A DNA stretch of 64,000 nucleotides from Actinostola sp. cb2023 (lineage: Eukaryota; Cnidaria; Anthozoa; Actiniaria; Actinostolidae). The DNA lies in the NCBI GenBank assembly GCA_033675265.1, contig JAUJYZ010000488.1:127196-191195 (forward strand), in the 5' to 3' direction. The position numbers and the translations under genes are program-made. The notes under the pieces were generated by a model. That model searched no databases, was not told the DNA's origin, and saw only the letters and a list, made by a program, of their open reading frames with translations. Positions 1 through 11,830 of this stretch are shown in pieces (within the stretch, counting starts at the first letter, position 1; each line of letters begins with the position of its first letter).

Positions 1-2
1 CC

Positions 3-2123
3 TCGTACGGACAGACACTTTCACAGGATGATCTTATACAACATTGGGAGCATATTATTAAAATTGCAGATAGCCCTACTGTGATGGAAAACGACACTGC
101 CTATGTTACCACCCGCAGACAGGCCTTACTTAAAGCAGCACAGGAAAGAGCTGATCGATTGTTGGATAGAGAGAACGTTCTAGCAGCAAAAACCTTAGCA
201 TTTCCTGAGAGAAATCGAAAACCACCACCTGTAATTGAACCCCAGCTTCAGACAGTCTTCGAAGGACAACAATTGAAAGACCTGGAACAAAGGAATGAGG
301 AGGTAATCCCAGATACGTCCGTGATAAGTAATGTGAATGAGCCTGATGAGAACGATCTGACCAACATATTGGATAGAGATAGACAACAAGTCATAAATGA
401 TCAGCAAGTAGATGTAACCTTATCAGAAGAAAGGGGAATCGCAAGCCAACATCCCCCTGAAGAAGGAGTAAGTGGCTACTTCATCCAGAAAGGATTACTA
501 CTTCACAGAAAAGCGTGTACAATGTTGCATAATGGTAAGTTATTTATTGACCGTGTCGTAGTACCTGAATCCTATAGAGGTGAAATATTAAGAGTGGCAC
601 ATAGTATACCACTAGCTGGACACATGGGGATAGACAAAACGAGACAAAGAATAGAGGTGCATTTCTACTGGCCGTACCTTCATGCAGATGTTAAACGTTA
701 TTGTGAAACTTGCCCTGAGTGCCAGTTGGTCACCAGAAAAAGAAAGGCTGAGAGAGCCCCTTTAAAGCCTGTCCCTATTGTAATGGAACCTTTCAAGAAG
801 ATTGCTATTGATATAGTGGGAGAGTTACCCCGTACGAAAACTGGTTATAGGTACATACTAACTATTGTTGACTATGCCACCAGATATCCAGAGGCGATAC
901 CTCTGAAATCCACTCATTCTAGAGAAGTCGCTGACGCACTAATAGGAGTTTTTAGTCGTTTTGGAATACCTGAGGAGCTTGTGTCTGACCAAGGAGCGAA
1001 CCTAATTGGTAAGCTGATGACGCAGCTCTATGAGCTTCTTGGCATAACCAAGATCAAAACTTCTACCTATCATCCAGAGGCAAATGGTTTAGTGGAAAGA
1101 TTTAATGGCACATTGAAGACCATGTTACGTAAGTTTGCTGGTGAGCGCATACTGTATTGGGATAAATATATCCCATATTTATTGTTTGCATATAGAGAAG
1201 TTCCTTCTCAATCCACAGGGTTTTCCCCATTTGAGTTGATGTATGGTAGATCTGTTCGAGGACCTCTATCGATAGTTAAAGAAACTTGGATGGAGAATGT
1301 ATCAACTGAAGCGGGAATTGTAAGTCATGTTCTTGAGATACGAAGGAGACTGGCAAGTATGCAACAAGCTGTTTTAGAAAACATGGGGAAGAGTCAGGCG
1401 AAACAGAAAGCTCTTTATGACAGACATTGTTCTAACCGTAAATTGGAAGTAGGTGATAAGGTGTTAGTATTGTTATCAACGCCAGGTAGCAAATTAGAGA
1501 CAAAATGGTATGGTCCTTATCCCATTACAGGTGTACATGATGATGGACGCAGTTATGAGTTGGATACTGGTAGAGCACATAAGCAACATCGCACGTATCA
1601 CATCAACCTACTGAGTAAGTGGCAAGATAGAGACGAAATAGCAGCATTGGCTATCCATGGATCTAACATAGACATAATGCCAAGCGAAGCAAATCTACCT
1701 AAATGTACCAGTACGGAAACATGGAGAGATGTCATAATCAACCCAGACCTAAACGAAGAAAAGAAAAAACAACTGGAGAAAGTCTTAGAGGATTTTTCAG
1801 ATGTATTTTCAGGTATTCCAGATCGTACAAGCGCTGCAGTTCATACCATTGATACTGGAGATGCTTCTCCAACTCGCTTACATCCTTATAAGGTACCACA
1901 AGCAATTTTAGACGCCTATAATACTGAAATAGATAAAATGCTTGAAATGAAGATAATCAGACCATCTGTTAGTCCCTGGGCATCGCATTGGCTTAACAGA
2001 GTTAAAGACAAGAACACCAAACTTCTACGATGGAGCCTAACCTTACAAGAGTTCGAAATGACGATACAACACAAGAAAGGGTGCACTCATCGTAACGCTG
2101 ATGCGCTGAGCCGAGCTTTCTAA
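3..2123 (+). CDS. Gmr1-like Ty3/gypsy pol (integrase then RT/RNase H), partial
   Basis: The frame is open from base 3, so the true start lies left of the window; the first internal ATG is at 81. Seen in order after that ATG: an integrase zinc-binding HHCC segment (about residues 165-215, ending CETCPECQLV), a catalytic core with IAIDIVGELP, VSDQGANL and HPEANGLVERFNG giving D, D and E, a GPY/F-type module (WYGPYPITGV), then the N-terminal edge of a reverse transcriptase (LHPYKVPQ to SPWAS). At about base 1985 this jumps in frame to the end of RNase H (HWLNRVKDKNTKLLRW to NADALSRAF). Integrase before RT is opposite to ordinary Ty3/gypsy and matches the Gmr1-like group. The RT palm, including its catalytic YxDD, is missing, so this copy cannot reverse-transcribe. 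A polypurine tract (2244-2253) and an LTR follow. Confidence 0.9.
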   Translation, partial: SYGQTLSQDDLIQHWEHIIKIADSPTVMENDTAYVTTRRQALLKAAQERADRLLDRENVLAAKTLAFPERNRKPPPVIEPQLQTVFEGQQLKDLEQRNEEVIPDTSVISNVNEPDENDLTNILDRDRQQVINDQQVDVTLSEERGIASQHPPEEGVSGYFIQKGLLLHRKACTMLHNGKLFIDRVVVPESYRGEILRVAHSIPLAGHMGIDKTRQRIEVHFYWPYLHADVKRYCETCPECQLVTRKRKAERAPLKPVPIVMEPFKKIAIDIVGELPRTKTGYRYILTIVDYATRYPEAIPLKSTHSREVADALIGVFSRFGIPEELVSDQGANLIGKLMTQLYELLGITKIKTSTYHPEANGLVERFNGTLKTMLRKFAGERILYWDKYIPYLLFAYREVPSQSTGFSPFELMYGRSVRGPLSIVKETWMENVSTEAGIVSHVLEIRRRLASMQQAVLENMGKSQAKQKALYDRHCSNRKLEVGDKVLVLLSTPGSKLETKWYGPYPITGVHDDGRSYELDTGRAHKQHRTYHINLLSKWQDRDEIAALAIHGSNIDIMPSEANLPKCTSTETWRDVIINPDLNEEKKKQLEKVLEDFSDVFSGIPDRTSAAVHTIDTGDASPTRLHPYKVPQAILDAYNTEIDKMLEMKIIRPSVSPWASHWLNRVKDKNTKLLRWSLTLQEFEMTIQHKKGCTHRNADALSRAF

Positions 2124-2253
2124 AATACGATAAGTATAAATTATTTAAATTAGTTTGTTCTGATTTTCGTTATATACATTAGGTTTCATGGAATTAGTCC
2201 ATTACTTTTTCTATTTTTGCCTTTCGTTAAAAATAGTTTGTTAAGGGGGGAGG

Positions 2254-3222
2254 TGTTACAAAATTCCGTTTAGATCAATTGTATTTTTTCATTGTTTCAG
2301 TCTCGCTCATTATATATATAGTTATTGTTCGTTAGGTTAAGTAATGTAAATTCACATGTGATTATGTAATGTAAGTAGAAGTATAAATACGCCCAAGTTT
2401 TGTATCAAGAGTCGGTCATACAGTCAGTCAAGTCGACAGTCAATTTTCAAGTGAATCAACTGAACTCATCAGTCAAAGAAAATTATCATCTACAAGAATC
2501 GTCTGGAATCCCCTCCAGAAGGAAACACTTCAAAGTATAAGTGAAATACCACAAGTGAACGTACAAGAAGGACAACAACTTTAACGTACAAGAAATACCA
2601 CAACTTTAACGTACAAGAAGTACAACAACTTTAAAGTACAAGAGAAATACAACGTACCGAATACAAGTAAAGGACAAGTTATCTATAAGACAAGTATAGT
2701 ATACGACAGTGGATATTCGACTACTAGTCTGCTGCACCACGTTATTACCAAATCTAGCTAGAGTATTTTTAAAAGCAGTCAAGCACAGCTACAAGAAGGA
2801 CAAGAAACTACTTTGGACAGCGACCGCAGGACACGTCAACGTAAGACAAAATTGTAAAAAAACACTTAGTTAGTATCGTATCTTTACTCGTTTAATTTAA
2901 CTTTAGTATATATATTTTTTCGTTAGTCAATACCTTCTTTCTGTAATTTCCGTTAACATTATCAGCGTAATTAAGTCGCGTAATAAATTCCTTGAATGTA
3001 TGCATGGTCCCGAATTGTTTTGTTTTGCTTTGTATTGTTTCGGACAACGTGGGCCCTGTAATGTGATTAATATTGTCACAGTGATTGAATCGTTCGCTCT
3101 GGTTGTGGTGCGAGACAAGTTGCATGGACCCATGTTGCAGAAAGTAGAAGCTAGTTCTACTTTTCGTACAACAACAAAAAAACGAAACTAAATAGTCGCG
3201 CGAGGGGATGTTACATGTAACA
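2254..3222 (+). repeat. Putative 3' LTR of the Gmr1-like element
   Basis: It begins with TGTTACA directly after the purine run aaggggggagg, the normal position of a 3' LTR. A TATA-like gtataaata lies at 2381-2389. An imperfect array of about 30 bp (acgtacaagaa with acaactttaa variants) lies at roughly 2555-2680. The right edge is uncertain: TGTAACA, the inverse of the start, occurs at 3216-3222 and a similar gtgtaaca near 3293. The 5' LTR is outside the window, so the ends cannot be compared. Confidence 0.6.
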
Positions 3223-3313
3223 ACGCTCTTGCAACCTGCAACGTTTTTTTTTTTTTCAGAGGCAAATTGCACAATAAAACGTTACGTGTAACAGTGCCTT
3301 AAAACATTGAACG

Positions 3314-3522
3314 TGTAATATTGAAATCTGCATGTATGTTAATTACTGTCATGACGTAGTAACAGTATATGAAAGAGTGCACGTGCTCCCTGGGTCATTC
3401 CAGGGACGCAACTCTTTGAACCTCGTCGAGTGTCAACTCGTCTCGTCAACTCATCTAATGTAAAACTCAACTGTATGAAAAATAAACGAGCGTTCAAGAG
3501 AAGCAAATATTCTACCTCTACA
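3314..3522 (+). repeat. BEL/Pao 5' LTR
   Basis: A 209-bp direct repeat of 11617-11825 with TG...CA ends. The only difference I see is the sixth base (T here, G in the 3' copy). A hairpin with arms ctccctggg and cattccagggac lies near its middle, and aataaa near 3480 could be a polyadenylation signal. The gag ATG (3550) follows 27 bp after the LTR. Confidence 0.93.
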
Positions 3523-3549
3523 TAAAGTTCAAAGACCCCTGGAATCGGA

Positions 3550-4407
3550 ATGGATGATCTCCGAAAATCCAGGTCCCATCGTAAAGGAATTCTCACAAGA
3601 TTGAAGAACGAACTAAAGGAACTTGTGTGGGACCTCAACAACACCGACGAAGTAAGAAATAAAGTAAATCAACTTGAAGAAGCGTTAAGAAAATTATACG
3701 ATGTATATCAACAATATCACTCTCTATTGGAAGACGAACTCGAAATCGAAGACTCTCACGAGTATTACGATTGCGAAGAACGAAAAGTTAGCGACATGCT
3801 TCACACGATCGATGTCTGGATCCAGTCAGCTCAACAGAGGTTAGAAAAAACACTTGAAACACCTGAAGTTAGACCCGAAGACTCTATTAGTAACATTTCA
3901 TCAAACGTTTCAACCCCATCAAATTCTAAAGCATCATAGTATTCACGAAGTTCAAGAGGAACATCGTTCATGAGCTCTAAAGTTAAGCAATCAATGGCAA
4001 AGAAAGCCGTGCTAGAAGCCGAATTATCTACGCTGAAAATGCGTCAAGCCTTAGAGGCGGAACAACTTCAACTTAAAGCCAAACATGAAGAAAGTCAGTT
4101 ACTATTAGAACAAAGAAAATAGGAACTGTCGTTGGCAACGGATCTCGCGAAAATTAAAGCTGAACAACGTGTATATTTGGAAACAGAAAGCTTATCTGCA
4201 GTAAAGATCTCTAAACCCCAAAGCTTGTCGATTTCACCTCAGCAACGGCCAGAAAGTCTAATTAACACAACGCACATGTCTAATGACGCCTCGCCGGATA
4301 AAACCCCACGTGAAGATAACATCAAATCTACGTCTACGCCTTACGAAGTGGGAAATTCTGGCCGGAAAAATTATCCATCGCTAAACCCTACAGTAAATGA
4401 CACTCCA
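3550..4407 (+). pseudogene. BEL/Pao gag, N-terminal part
   Basis: One reading frame runs from ATG 3550 to 4407, interrupted by TAG at 3937 and TAG at 4120. The first 129 residues are highly charged and predicted coiled coil (LKNELKELVWDLNNTDEVRN), like the amino-terminal region of BEL gag proteins. The next part is again coiled coil (LEAELSTLKMRQALEAEQLQ) and then a Ser/Pro/Thr-rich linker. The frame ends at VNDTP, where the inserted element of 4406-6289 starts. The gag resumes on the far side with LDPNVPEWKPK. With two stops and an insertion it cannot make a full gag. Confidence 0.8.
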
Positions 4408-6289
4408 TGACGAGCCGCACGCCTTGGATACGGACATAGGTGGGCATCTGAAATGCCCACCTCAAATTACTTTGAATAAGGAATATGTGGGTTTCATCTG
4501 TCATCGTATTTATTTTCACAGTATAGGTTACGTTTGCTAGCAGGAGAATAAGTAGTGTTATTGTGTAGTATTTATTATCCTATGTCAAATTATTTCGGAA
4601 TTCCACTTATATTTAGCATGCTCTCGTCTATTTTCGTAATTACTAAGAGTTCCGATGGACCGGCAAATAAAATTGTTTGAGCCATTTCGGGTCAGCGGTA
4701 GGGTGAGAATGATATTCGCCATGTACAAATTGACGGGCAGCCAAACGGTATACAATGTACTGTACTGTAAACATCAGTACGGCATTGTGAGAAAGGTTGC
4801 TGAAGACATTCGGTTGAACAAAGTTTATTCTTCTCAATTGGACGCAAGTAAGATGTGGTATGCTCTAAATTCTTCTCTTTGCGGTTGTAAGCCAAATGCA
4901 TTTTGCATACATCGCTGAACACGCTGAACTCCAAGACGAGCTTTCCCTTTTGCCGCCATTTTCGTGGTTCAGTACTTCGACACTACATCGCGAAACGGTG
5001 TATGTTGCCACTGGTTTTGGCCTCCTTGTTTGACTGCTAAGAATGTTTATAATATGTATCTCCTAAGTGCTTGCAACATAATCACTTGGGTCGCTCGCTC
5101 GGTCGCTTCGCGACCTCAATGGCTCGCTTCGCTCGCACATCTGGGATACAAGAGAAGTCGACTTGTGGCAAGTCTACAATATTTACTGAGCTGATACTAA
5201 TAGATTAATTAATGTTTATAATATGTATCTCCTAAGTGCTTGCAACAGAATCGCTTGGGCGACTCGCCTGTGATTTTGTGAGATACGTAACAATATTTAC
5301 TGAGCTGATACTAATAGATTAATTAATGTTTATAATTTGTATCTCCTAAGTGCTTGCAACAGAATCGCTTGGGCGACTCGCCTGTGATTTTGTGAGATAC
5401 CAACAATATTTACTGAGCTGATACTAATAGATTAATTAATGTTTATAATATGTATTTCCTAAGTGCTTGCAACAGAATCGCTTGGGCGACTCGCCTGTGA
5501 TTTTGTGAGATACGTAACAATATTTACTGAGCTGATACTAATAGATTAATTAATGTTTATAATATGTATCTCCTAAGTGCTTGCAACAGAATCGCTTGGG
5601 TGACTTGCCTGCATGTGATTTTGTGAGATTTTGTAGCTATGCCAATGAGGCGAAAGAAATGTCATGCCAGGAGGGGTGGGGGGTGGGGTGTATATTTTAA
5701 GCAAAACATTGGTAAGTCCCGTATATTAGCAATTACGGTATCGGTCATTTATTACAGTAGATTTATTCTCATGAGCCGTCACGCAACGCTCTCTAGCCAT
5801 GTATATTGTTTTTAAAACTGCTATGGTATCGTTTCCATAATCAATCCGGCAAATTGTAGCAAGATTCGTGGGTGTTTCGAAGAGCTTTTAGTTTGGTTTG
5901 AGTATTTAGTTAATATAATAACTTTATCCAAAATACCAACATTATATACAGTAAATAATAAATGCAATTATTATTATTATTATTATGAAATACGGCAAGT
6001 AAAAGAAGATAATAAAAATCCACATATACTAGGGATTTGAAATCGTGACATTCTCTGCATTATATATATGTTTTCCTTGGTCTATTTAAAAGCTCCTTCA
6101 TATAAACTTCGTAGCCTGATAATTATCGGTGTCGAGTGTAGACGGGGCTGTCAGTATCGGTGCCTGTTCTTCTGAACGATAACTGGATTAAAACTTGGAG
6201 GTGTTCTCAGTAATCAGATTAGCTGAAGCGTGCCTAACAACCAAGAAATCATGTGGTGTCCCTTAAAAACGGTCTTGCGGCTCGTCATT
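4406..6289. mobile_element. 1.9-kb TIR element inserted in BEL gag
   Basis: Short inverted ends atgacgagccgca (from 4407) and tgcggctcgtcat (to 6288) bracket sequence foreign to gag; gag coding stops at the left end and resumes at the right end. A candidate 4-bp duplication is actc (4402-4405, 6290-6293), but joining the gag at that point puts the two halves out of frame, so exact edges are unsettled. No transposase is recognisable. The interior holds a tandem array (5040-5630), then about 600 bp of unrecognised AT-rich sequence with a TTA microsatellite near 5970. Confidence 0.65.
5040..5630 (+). repeat. Tandem array, unit about 115 bp, five copies
   Basis: The unit carries aatgtttataatatgtatct, then cctaagtgcttgcaacagaa and the core tcgcttgggcgactcgcctg, and ends actgagctgatactaatag. 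Units start near 5040, 5210, 5327, 5442 and 5556. The first is longer because it carries about 60 bp of a palindrome-rich sequence (gtcgcttcgcgacc) that also occurs, inverted, near 30010-30110. Confidence 0.85.
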
Positions 6290-6290
6290 A

Positions 6291-7409
6291 CTCGATCCAA
6301 ACGTACCGGAATGGAAACCCAAATGTCAACATTGTCGAAAGGAATCGTCAGTGAACCAAAACATGGTATCGACAGAAAACGCCGTCAGTCGTATGGCGGA
6401 TTTACAACAACTACAACAACAGCAAAACAAACAAGTGCAAGAACTACTGAAGCAACAAAGAGAACAAACTGTCGCATTGACTTTACCACAACCAGATCTC
6501 CCCGTGTTTTCAGGCGACCCTATAGAATACTGCAATTTCATCAAAGCATTTGAAACCTTGATAGAATCAAAAACCAGCAGTAACAGCTCTAGACTATTCT
6601 ATCTTATTCAGTATACGGAGGGTGATGTCAAAGAACTTATGCGTAGCTGCCTGTCGATGAGCCCCCAAGAAGGATATCAAACCGCGAGACAACTAATAAA
6701 GAGCAAGTATGGACAGAATTATAGAATCGCTAGCGCATATGTCGACAAAATCACGAAGATGTCCCCCATAAAAGCTGAAGATGGTACAGCCTTACAGAGA
6801 CATTCTATCATGCTGATAAGTTGTAAGAACACTCTGAAAGAGATCGGGTTTCTAAATAAAATTGAAAACCCCGATGCGCTACAAAGAATTATCGAGAAGT
6901 TACCCTTCAACTTACGACAGAGATGGCGTGACGTAGCCGACGACATCACAGAAGTTAAAGGACGAGAAGTGACCACCGGAGATATAGCGAAGTTTGTTGA
7001 AACAAAGGCAAGAGCTGCGAATCACCCAATATTTGGAACAATAGTCTACGACACAAAGAACCACGACTTTCCTAAAGCCAAGAGGACTACAGAAAGAACC
7101 ACACCCACAAGAAAGGTTTCCACCTACTCTACTCAAGCTGCGACAAGTACCTCAAGTCCATAGGCAGACAACGAGTTTGCAAACTCAACGCCCCGCGCTA
7201 AGTGTCATATGTGTGCAGGTGATCACTGGCTTGCACGTTGTGACGCATTCAAAAGTAAATCTGTTGAAGAAAGGCAAAAGTTTGTGCGTGAAAAGGGATT
7301 GTGTGACAACTGTCTTCAGACCGGACATTTGTCTAAGACTTGTCCCAAAGACAACTTTTGCAAAGTTTCGGACTGCAAGATCGTCTATCGAAAGCACAGC
7401 ACGTTTTAA
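6291..7409 (+). pseudogene. BEL/Pao gag core with CCHC knuckles
   Basis: The frame resumes after the insertion with LDPNVPEWKPK. The run from 6351 to 7163 has a glutamine-rich coiled coil, then a DUF1759-like capsid region (LPVFSGDPIEYCNFIKAFE, YTEGDVKELM, LPFNLRQRW). After an in-frame TAG at 7161 the same frame continues with zinc knuckles (CHMCAGDHWLARC and CDNCLQTGHLSKTC), where CX2CX4HX4C spacing is visible. A TAA at 7407 precedes the protease region. Both stops are nonsense changes in one frame rather than frameshifts. Confidence 0.88.
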
Positions 7410-10037
7410 CATCCTCCCGGAAATGGAAGTACAACGTTCAAAAGAGAACAACCCACTATTGCCAACGCGACGAATGACTCTTCTGCAAAGGTAAACTGTT
7501 CTTCATCGAAGAATAATTACGTTAATGTTGCTGATGGGCTGTGTACTGCCACTAGGGCCGGTACTATGCGAACAGCCCTGTCTGTAGTTCCAGTGAAAGT
7601 CAAAGCTAAAGGAAAAGACACTGTGATCGAAACCTACGCATTTCTTGATTCAGGATCAAACACGTCTTTCTGCACGGAACATTTGATTAATCGACTTGGA
7701 ATATCTGGAAAGGAAACAACACTGTCCCTCACGACGATGGACAATGAGAACGTTAAGAGCAAAAGTAAAGTAGTCAGTTTAGTGGTATGCGACCTTGATG
7801 AAAAGAACACTGTAGAACTGTCGAATGTCTATACGCGAACGAAGCTTCCAGTTAGTAACGAAGATATTCCACGTCAGGATGATGTGAACCAATGGCCACA
7901 CCTTCAAGGAATCGCGTTGACTCGTATAAACGCGGACATTGAACTACTAATCGGAAACGACGTCCCACTCGCTCTAGAGCCTCAAGAAGTAAAGATAAGT
8001 TGCAATGGTGGACCCTACGCATTCAAAACGCGATTGGGTTGGACAGTAAATGGACCACTCAAGAAATCTGTTAACACAACTTGCAAGGTTAATCGCATCC
8101 ACTCGGATGTTGAACTGAATGTTCAGTTTGAACATTTTTGTGACAGAGAATTCAACGATACACGTGACAATATCAACAAGGCGATGTCTCAAGAGGATGT
8201 GCGAGCATTACAAGTTATGGAAGAAACAGCGAAACTTGTCAACGGACATTATGAAGTCGCACTTCCATGGAGAGTGTATCCACCAAACCTATCGAACAAC
8301 AAAGTGCTTGCTGAACGACGTTTAGCTATGTTAAAGAAGAGACTGACCAAAGATGAAGAGCTTCATCGCAAGTATTCAGAGTTTATGAAAACTCTCTCAG
8401 GGAAGGGCTACGCCCAGAGAGTACCTGAAGATCAACTGAACCGTACAGAGCTACCTGCATGGTACCTTCCTCACCACCCTGTGATTCATCCTCACAAACC
8501 TGGCAAAGTCAGGGTGGTCTTTGACTGTGCGGCCAAGTTTCAAGGAACGTCTATCAACGAACGTCTGATACAAGGACCAGACTTCACCAACACTCTAGTC
8601 GGGGTGATGACAAGATTTAGAAAGGAACAAACTGCTGTTATGGCAGACATCGAATCGATGTTTTATCAGGTTCATGTCTCCCCTAAAGATCGCAGCTACC
8701 TACGTTACTTGTGGTGGCCGGACGGTGATTTAAATAAGACACCACAGGAGCATCAAATGTTGGTAGACCTTTTTGGAGGGATATCATCCCCGAGTTGTGC
8801 TAGTTTTGGATTGAGAAAAACTGCGAAAGACAACGAACAAGACTTTGACAAAGAGACAGCTAAAACGGTCAACGAAAACTTCTACGTGGATGACTGCCTC
8901 ACATCCGTAGAGAACGAAAGCAAAGCTATTCATCTAGTATATCAACTGCGTAAGCTTCTTAGCAAGGGAGGCTTTCGCTTGACAAAATGGATTTCTAACT
9001 CCAGAAATGTTATTGAATCTGTACCTGAGTCCGAGAGAGCAAGCTCAGTAAAGGATCTTGATGTTGATCGTTTACCAATGGAAAGAGCTCTCGGAACCTT
9101 ATGGAACGTTGAAACAGACATGTTTTGTTTCAAGACCACGATCAAGGACAGCCCTCTTACGAGAAGAGGAGTACTTTCTGTCATCAGTTCTGTTTACGAT
9201 CCTTTAGGATTCGTATCTCCGTTTTTACTTCCTGCAAAGGAACTTCTACAAGATTTATGCAGAAGAGGTCTGGATTGGGACAACCAACTACCACAAGAAG
9301 ATCGAGACAAGTGGCGAGCTTGGTTGGAACAACTTCCTCATCTGCAACACTTCACTGTTGATCGTTGTCTAAAGCCAAAAAACTTTGGTGAAGGAGTGTC
9401 AACGCAGCTGCATAACTTTGCTGATGCATCTCAGAAAGGCTACGGCGCTGTGTCTTATCTACGAGTTGTTAACAGTGAAGGAAAGATCCACTGTACTTTC
9501 CTGATGGGAAAGTCGAGGTTAGCTCCTATGAAAGCGGTCACTATCCCTCGATTAGAGCTGTCTGCGGCAGTGGTTGCAACGAGACTTGGCAACATGATTA
9601 ATCAAGAACTAGACATAGACATTGATGAAACCTTCTATTGGACAGACAGCACCTGTGTCCTGGGATACATCTTGAACCAAGAAAAGCGCTTTCATGTCTT
9701 TGTAGCAAACAGAATTGCGGCCATTCACAATGGATCTCAACAACACCAATGGCGTCATGTTGATACCAATCAGAACCCAGCAGACGAAGCGTCTAGAGGC
9801 TTATCAGCGAACGACCTCATCACTAGCCAACGATGGATCAACGGTCCTGGCTTTTTGTGGCAAGAAGAAACTGAATGGCCAAAACAACCCGAAATGCAAG
9901 GAAGAGTCAAAGACGACGACCCCGAAGTCAAAGTAGAATCTAAAGTCGCCACAGTTGTTACAGTTGCTCAACCTGATCCAGTTACACGTATATTATGGAG
10001 AACTTCTCATCGTGGTATCGAATTAAGAAGTGCATAG
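7410..10037 (+). pseudogene. BEL/Pao pol: protease, reverse transcriptase, RNase H
   Basis: A long open stretch (ATG at 7566) of 823 residues. The aspartic protease shows [10 protein letters not shown] (DUF1758-like). The RT follows: [32 protein letters not shown] and the catalytic box FYVDDCLTS. RNase H motifs follow ([14 protein letters not shown] and [13 protein letters not shown]), then the ADEASRG box. This segment itself is uninterrupted, but it shares a frame with gag and is separated from it by the TAA at 7407. It is separated from the integrase by a shift near base 10000, where the reading passes into the frame starting [13 protein letters not shown]. Confidence 0.92.
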
Positions 10038-11514
10038 CTTGGATACTGCGCTATCGAGCAAACCTACTGAGGTCAGTAGCAAGACGAAAGGCAAATGAAG
10101 TTAAGACAATCAACAACGACAAGCCAAAGCCGATTACCTTACAAGAATTACAGCTCGCCGAACGAGAAGTCCTTCGCTATGTGCAAAGACAAGCATTCAG
10201 CGACGAAATCGCACGGCTTGAGTCTACAGGACAACAGCAGATAAAGAAAACAAGCCCCATCTACAAGCTGGATCCAAAGTATATTAACAGAATGTTGTGT
10301 GTCGGAGGACGACTGAAACATGCACCAATTGATGTTGATGCAAAGTATCCAATACTTTTACCTAAGAATCATCACGTGTCTGTACTGATAGCAAGATATT
10401 ACCATGACCGAAATGGACACTCTGGAATAGAGCACACTCTTTCCTTGCTAAGACAAGTTTACTGGCTTGTAAACGCTAGAGCCACCGTCTGAAGAATCAC
10501 AAGTCAATGCATTAGCTGTAAGAAACGACAAGCACCACCAGAAACTCAACGCATGGCAGATCTACCCGCTGATAGAGTGACCCCCAACAAACCACCATTT
10601 ACATTTGTCGGGGTGGACTGTTTTGGACCCTTCATGGTCAAACAAGCAAGGAGTTTAGTTAAACGCTATGGAGCATTGTATACCTGTCTGACTACACGCG
10701 CGGTACACATAGAGATTGTACACACTATGGAAACCAGTTCCTTTCTTAATTCATTACGACGTTTCATCGCCAGGCGGGGCAAGCCAGAAGTCGTCAGGTC
10801 TGATAATGGTACAAACTTTGTTGGTGGTCAGAGGGAGCTTAAGGAGGCGAGGCGATTCAACAGTAGAATCAACAGCAGATCAACGAATTTCTTCTACAGA
10901 GAGACATTGAATGGAAGTTTAACCCTCCGGCAGCTTCGCACCAAGGTGGCGTTTGGGAACGCTGCATTAGAACTGTACGAAAGGTACTAAACGCTCTACT
11001 ACACGAACAAACACTTGATGATGAAGGAATCTCAACCCTCATGTGCGAGGTTGAGTCGATTATCAACAGCCGCCCAATCACCAAATGTTCTGATGATCCA
11101 AGAGACGCAGAACCATTGACACCAAATGATCTCCTCCAGCTAATACCTTGCCCAAACATGCCACCAGGAATCTTCTGCAAGGAAGACAATTACTCGCGAC
11201 GAAGATGGCGCCAGGTCCAATATATGGCGGATATTTTCTGGCGCAGGTGGGTCAAAGAGTATTTGCCGCAACTTCAAGAAAGGCAGAAGTGCCTGAAACC
11301 ATCAAAGAATCTCAGTGTCGATGATGTGGTGTTAGTAGTTGTCGATGAAAGGCAACCAAGGTCATCCTGGCCACTTGGACGCGTGATCGAAGTACATCCA
11401 AACAAACATGACGGATACACCAGAAGTGTAACTGTGAAGACTACAAACTCAGTCTTGGTCCGCCCAGTGACCAAGATTGTACTGCTAGAATCTATCCAAG
11501 ACCAAGAGCAATGA
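9995..11514 (+). pseudogene. BEL/Pao integrase
   Basis: The frame begins [18 protein letters not shown]. The zinc-binding part has HHVSVLIARYYHDRNGHSG and, past an in-frame TGA at 10490, CISCKKRQAP. The core shows VGVDCFGPF and VRSDNGTNFVG (two of the three acidic residues). A frameshift near 10870 moves the rest to another frame, which ends with the typical BEL C-terminal region ([34 protein letters not shown], and [19 protein letters not shown]). All catalytic blocks are visible, so decay looks limited to a few events. Confidence 0.88.
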
Positions 11515-11616
11515 AGACTGATAACAGAGTATAGCCATACGTTCGATTTAAATTTTGTTCTATGGACGATTTAATCTGATTGTGTAAATGTAGCGAGCTC
11601 CATTTAGGAGCCCGAA

Positions 11617-11825
11617 TGTAAGATTGAAATCTGCATGTATGTTAATTACTGTCATGACGTAGTAACAGTATATGAAAGAGTGCACGTGCTCCCTGGGTCA
11701 TTCCAGGGACGCAACTCTTTGAACCTCGTCGAGTGTCAACTCGTCTCGTCAACTCATCTAATGTAAAACTCAACTGTATGAAAAATAAACGAGCGTTCAA
11801 GAGAAGCAAATATTCTACCTCTACA
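11617..11825 (+). repeat. BEL/Pao 3' LTR
   Basis: Direct repeat of the 5' LTR with matching length and ends, followed by the target duplication gaacg (11826-11830). Confidence 0.93.
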
Positions 11826-11830
11826 GAACG

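Larger units (their letters stand above)
3314..11825 (+). mobile_element. BEL/Pao LTR retrotransposon, full length but defective
   Basis: Two 209-bp LTRs (3314-3522 and 11617-11825) begin TGTAA and end CTCTACA, and they differ at only one position by eye. The 5-bp target duplication gaacg sits at 3309-3313 and 11826-11830. Between them lie gag (split), DUF1759-type gag, CCHC knuckles, DUF1758-type protease, RT, RNase H and integrase in the usual BEL/Pao order. Coding is broken by in-frame stops at 3937, 4120, 7161, 7407 and 10490, frameshifts near 10000 and 10870, and an inserted TIR element in gag. The element landed just beyond the 3' LTR of the Gmr1-like element. Confidence 0.93.
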
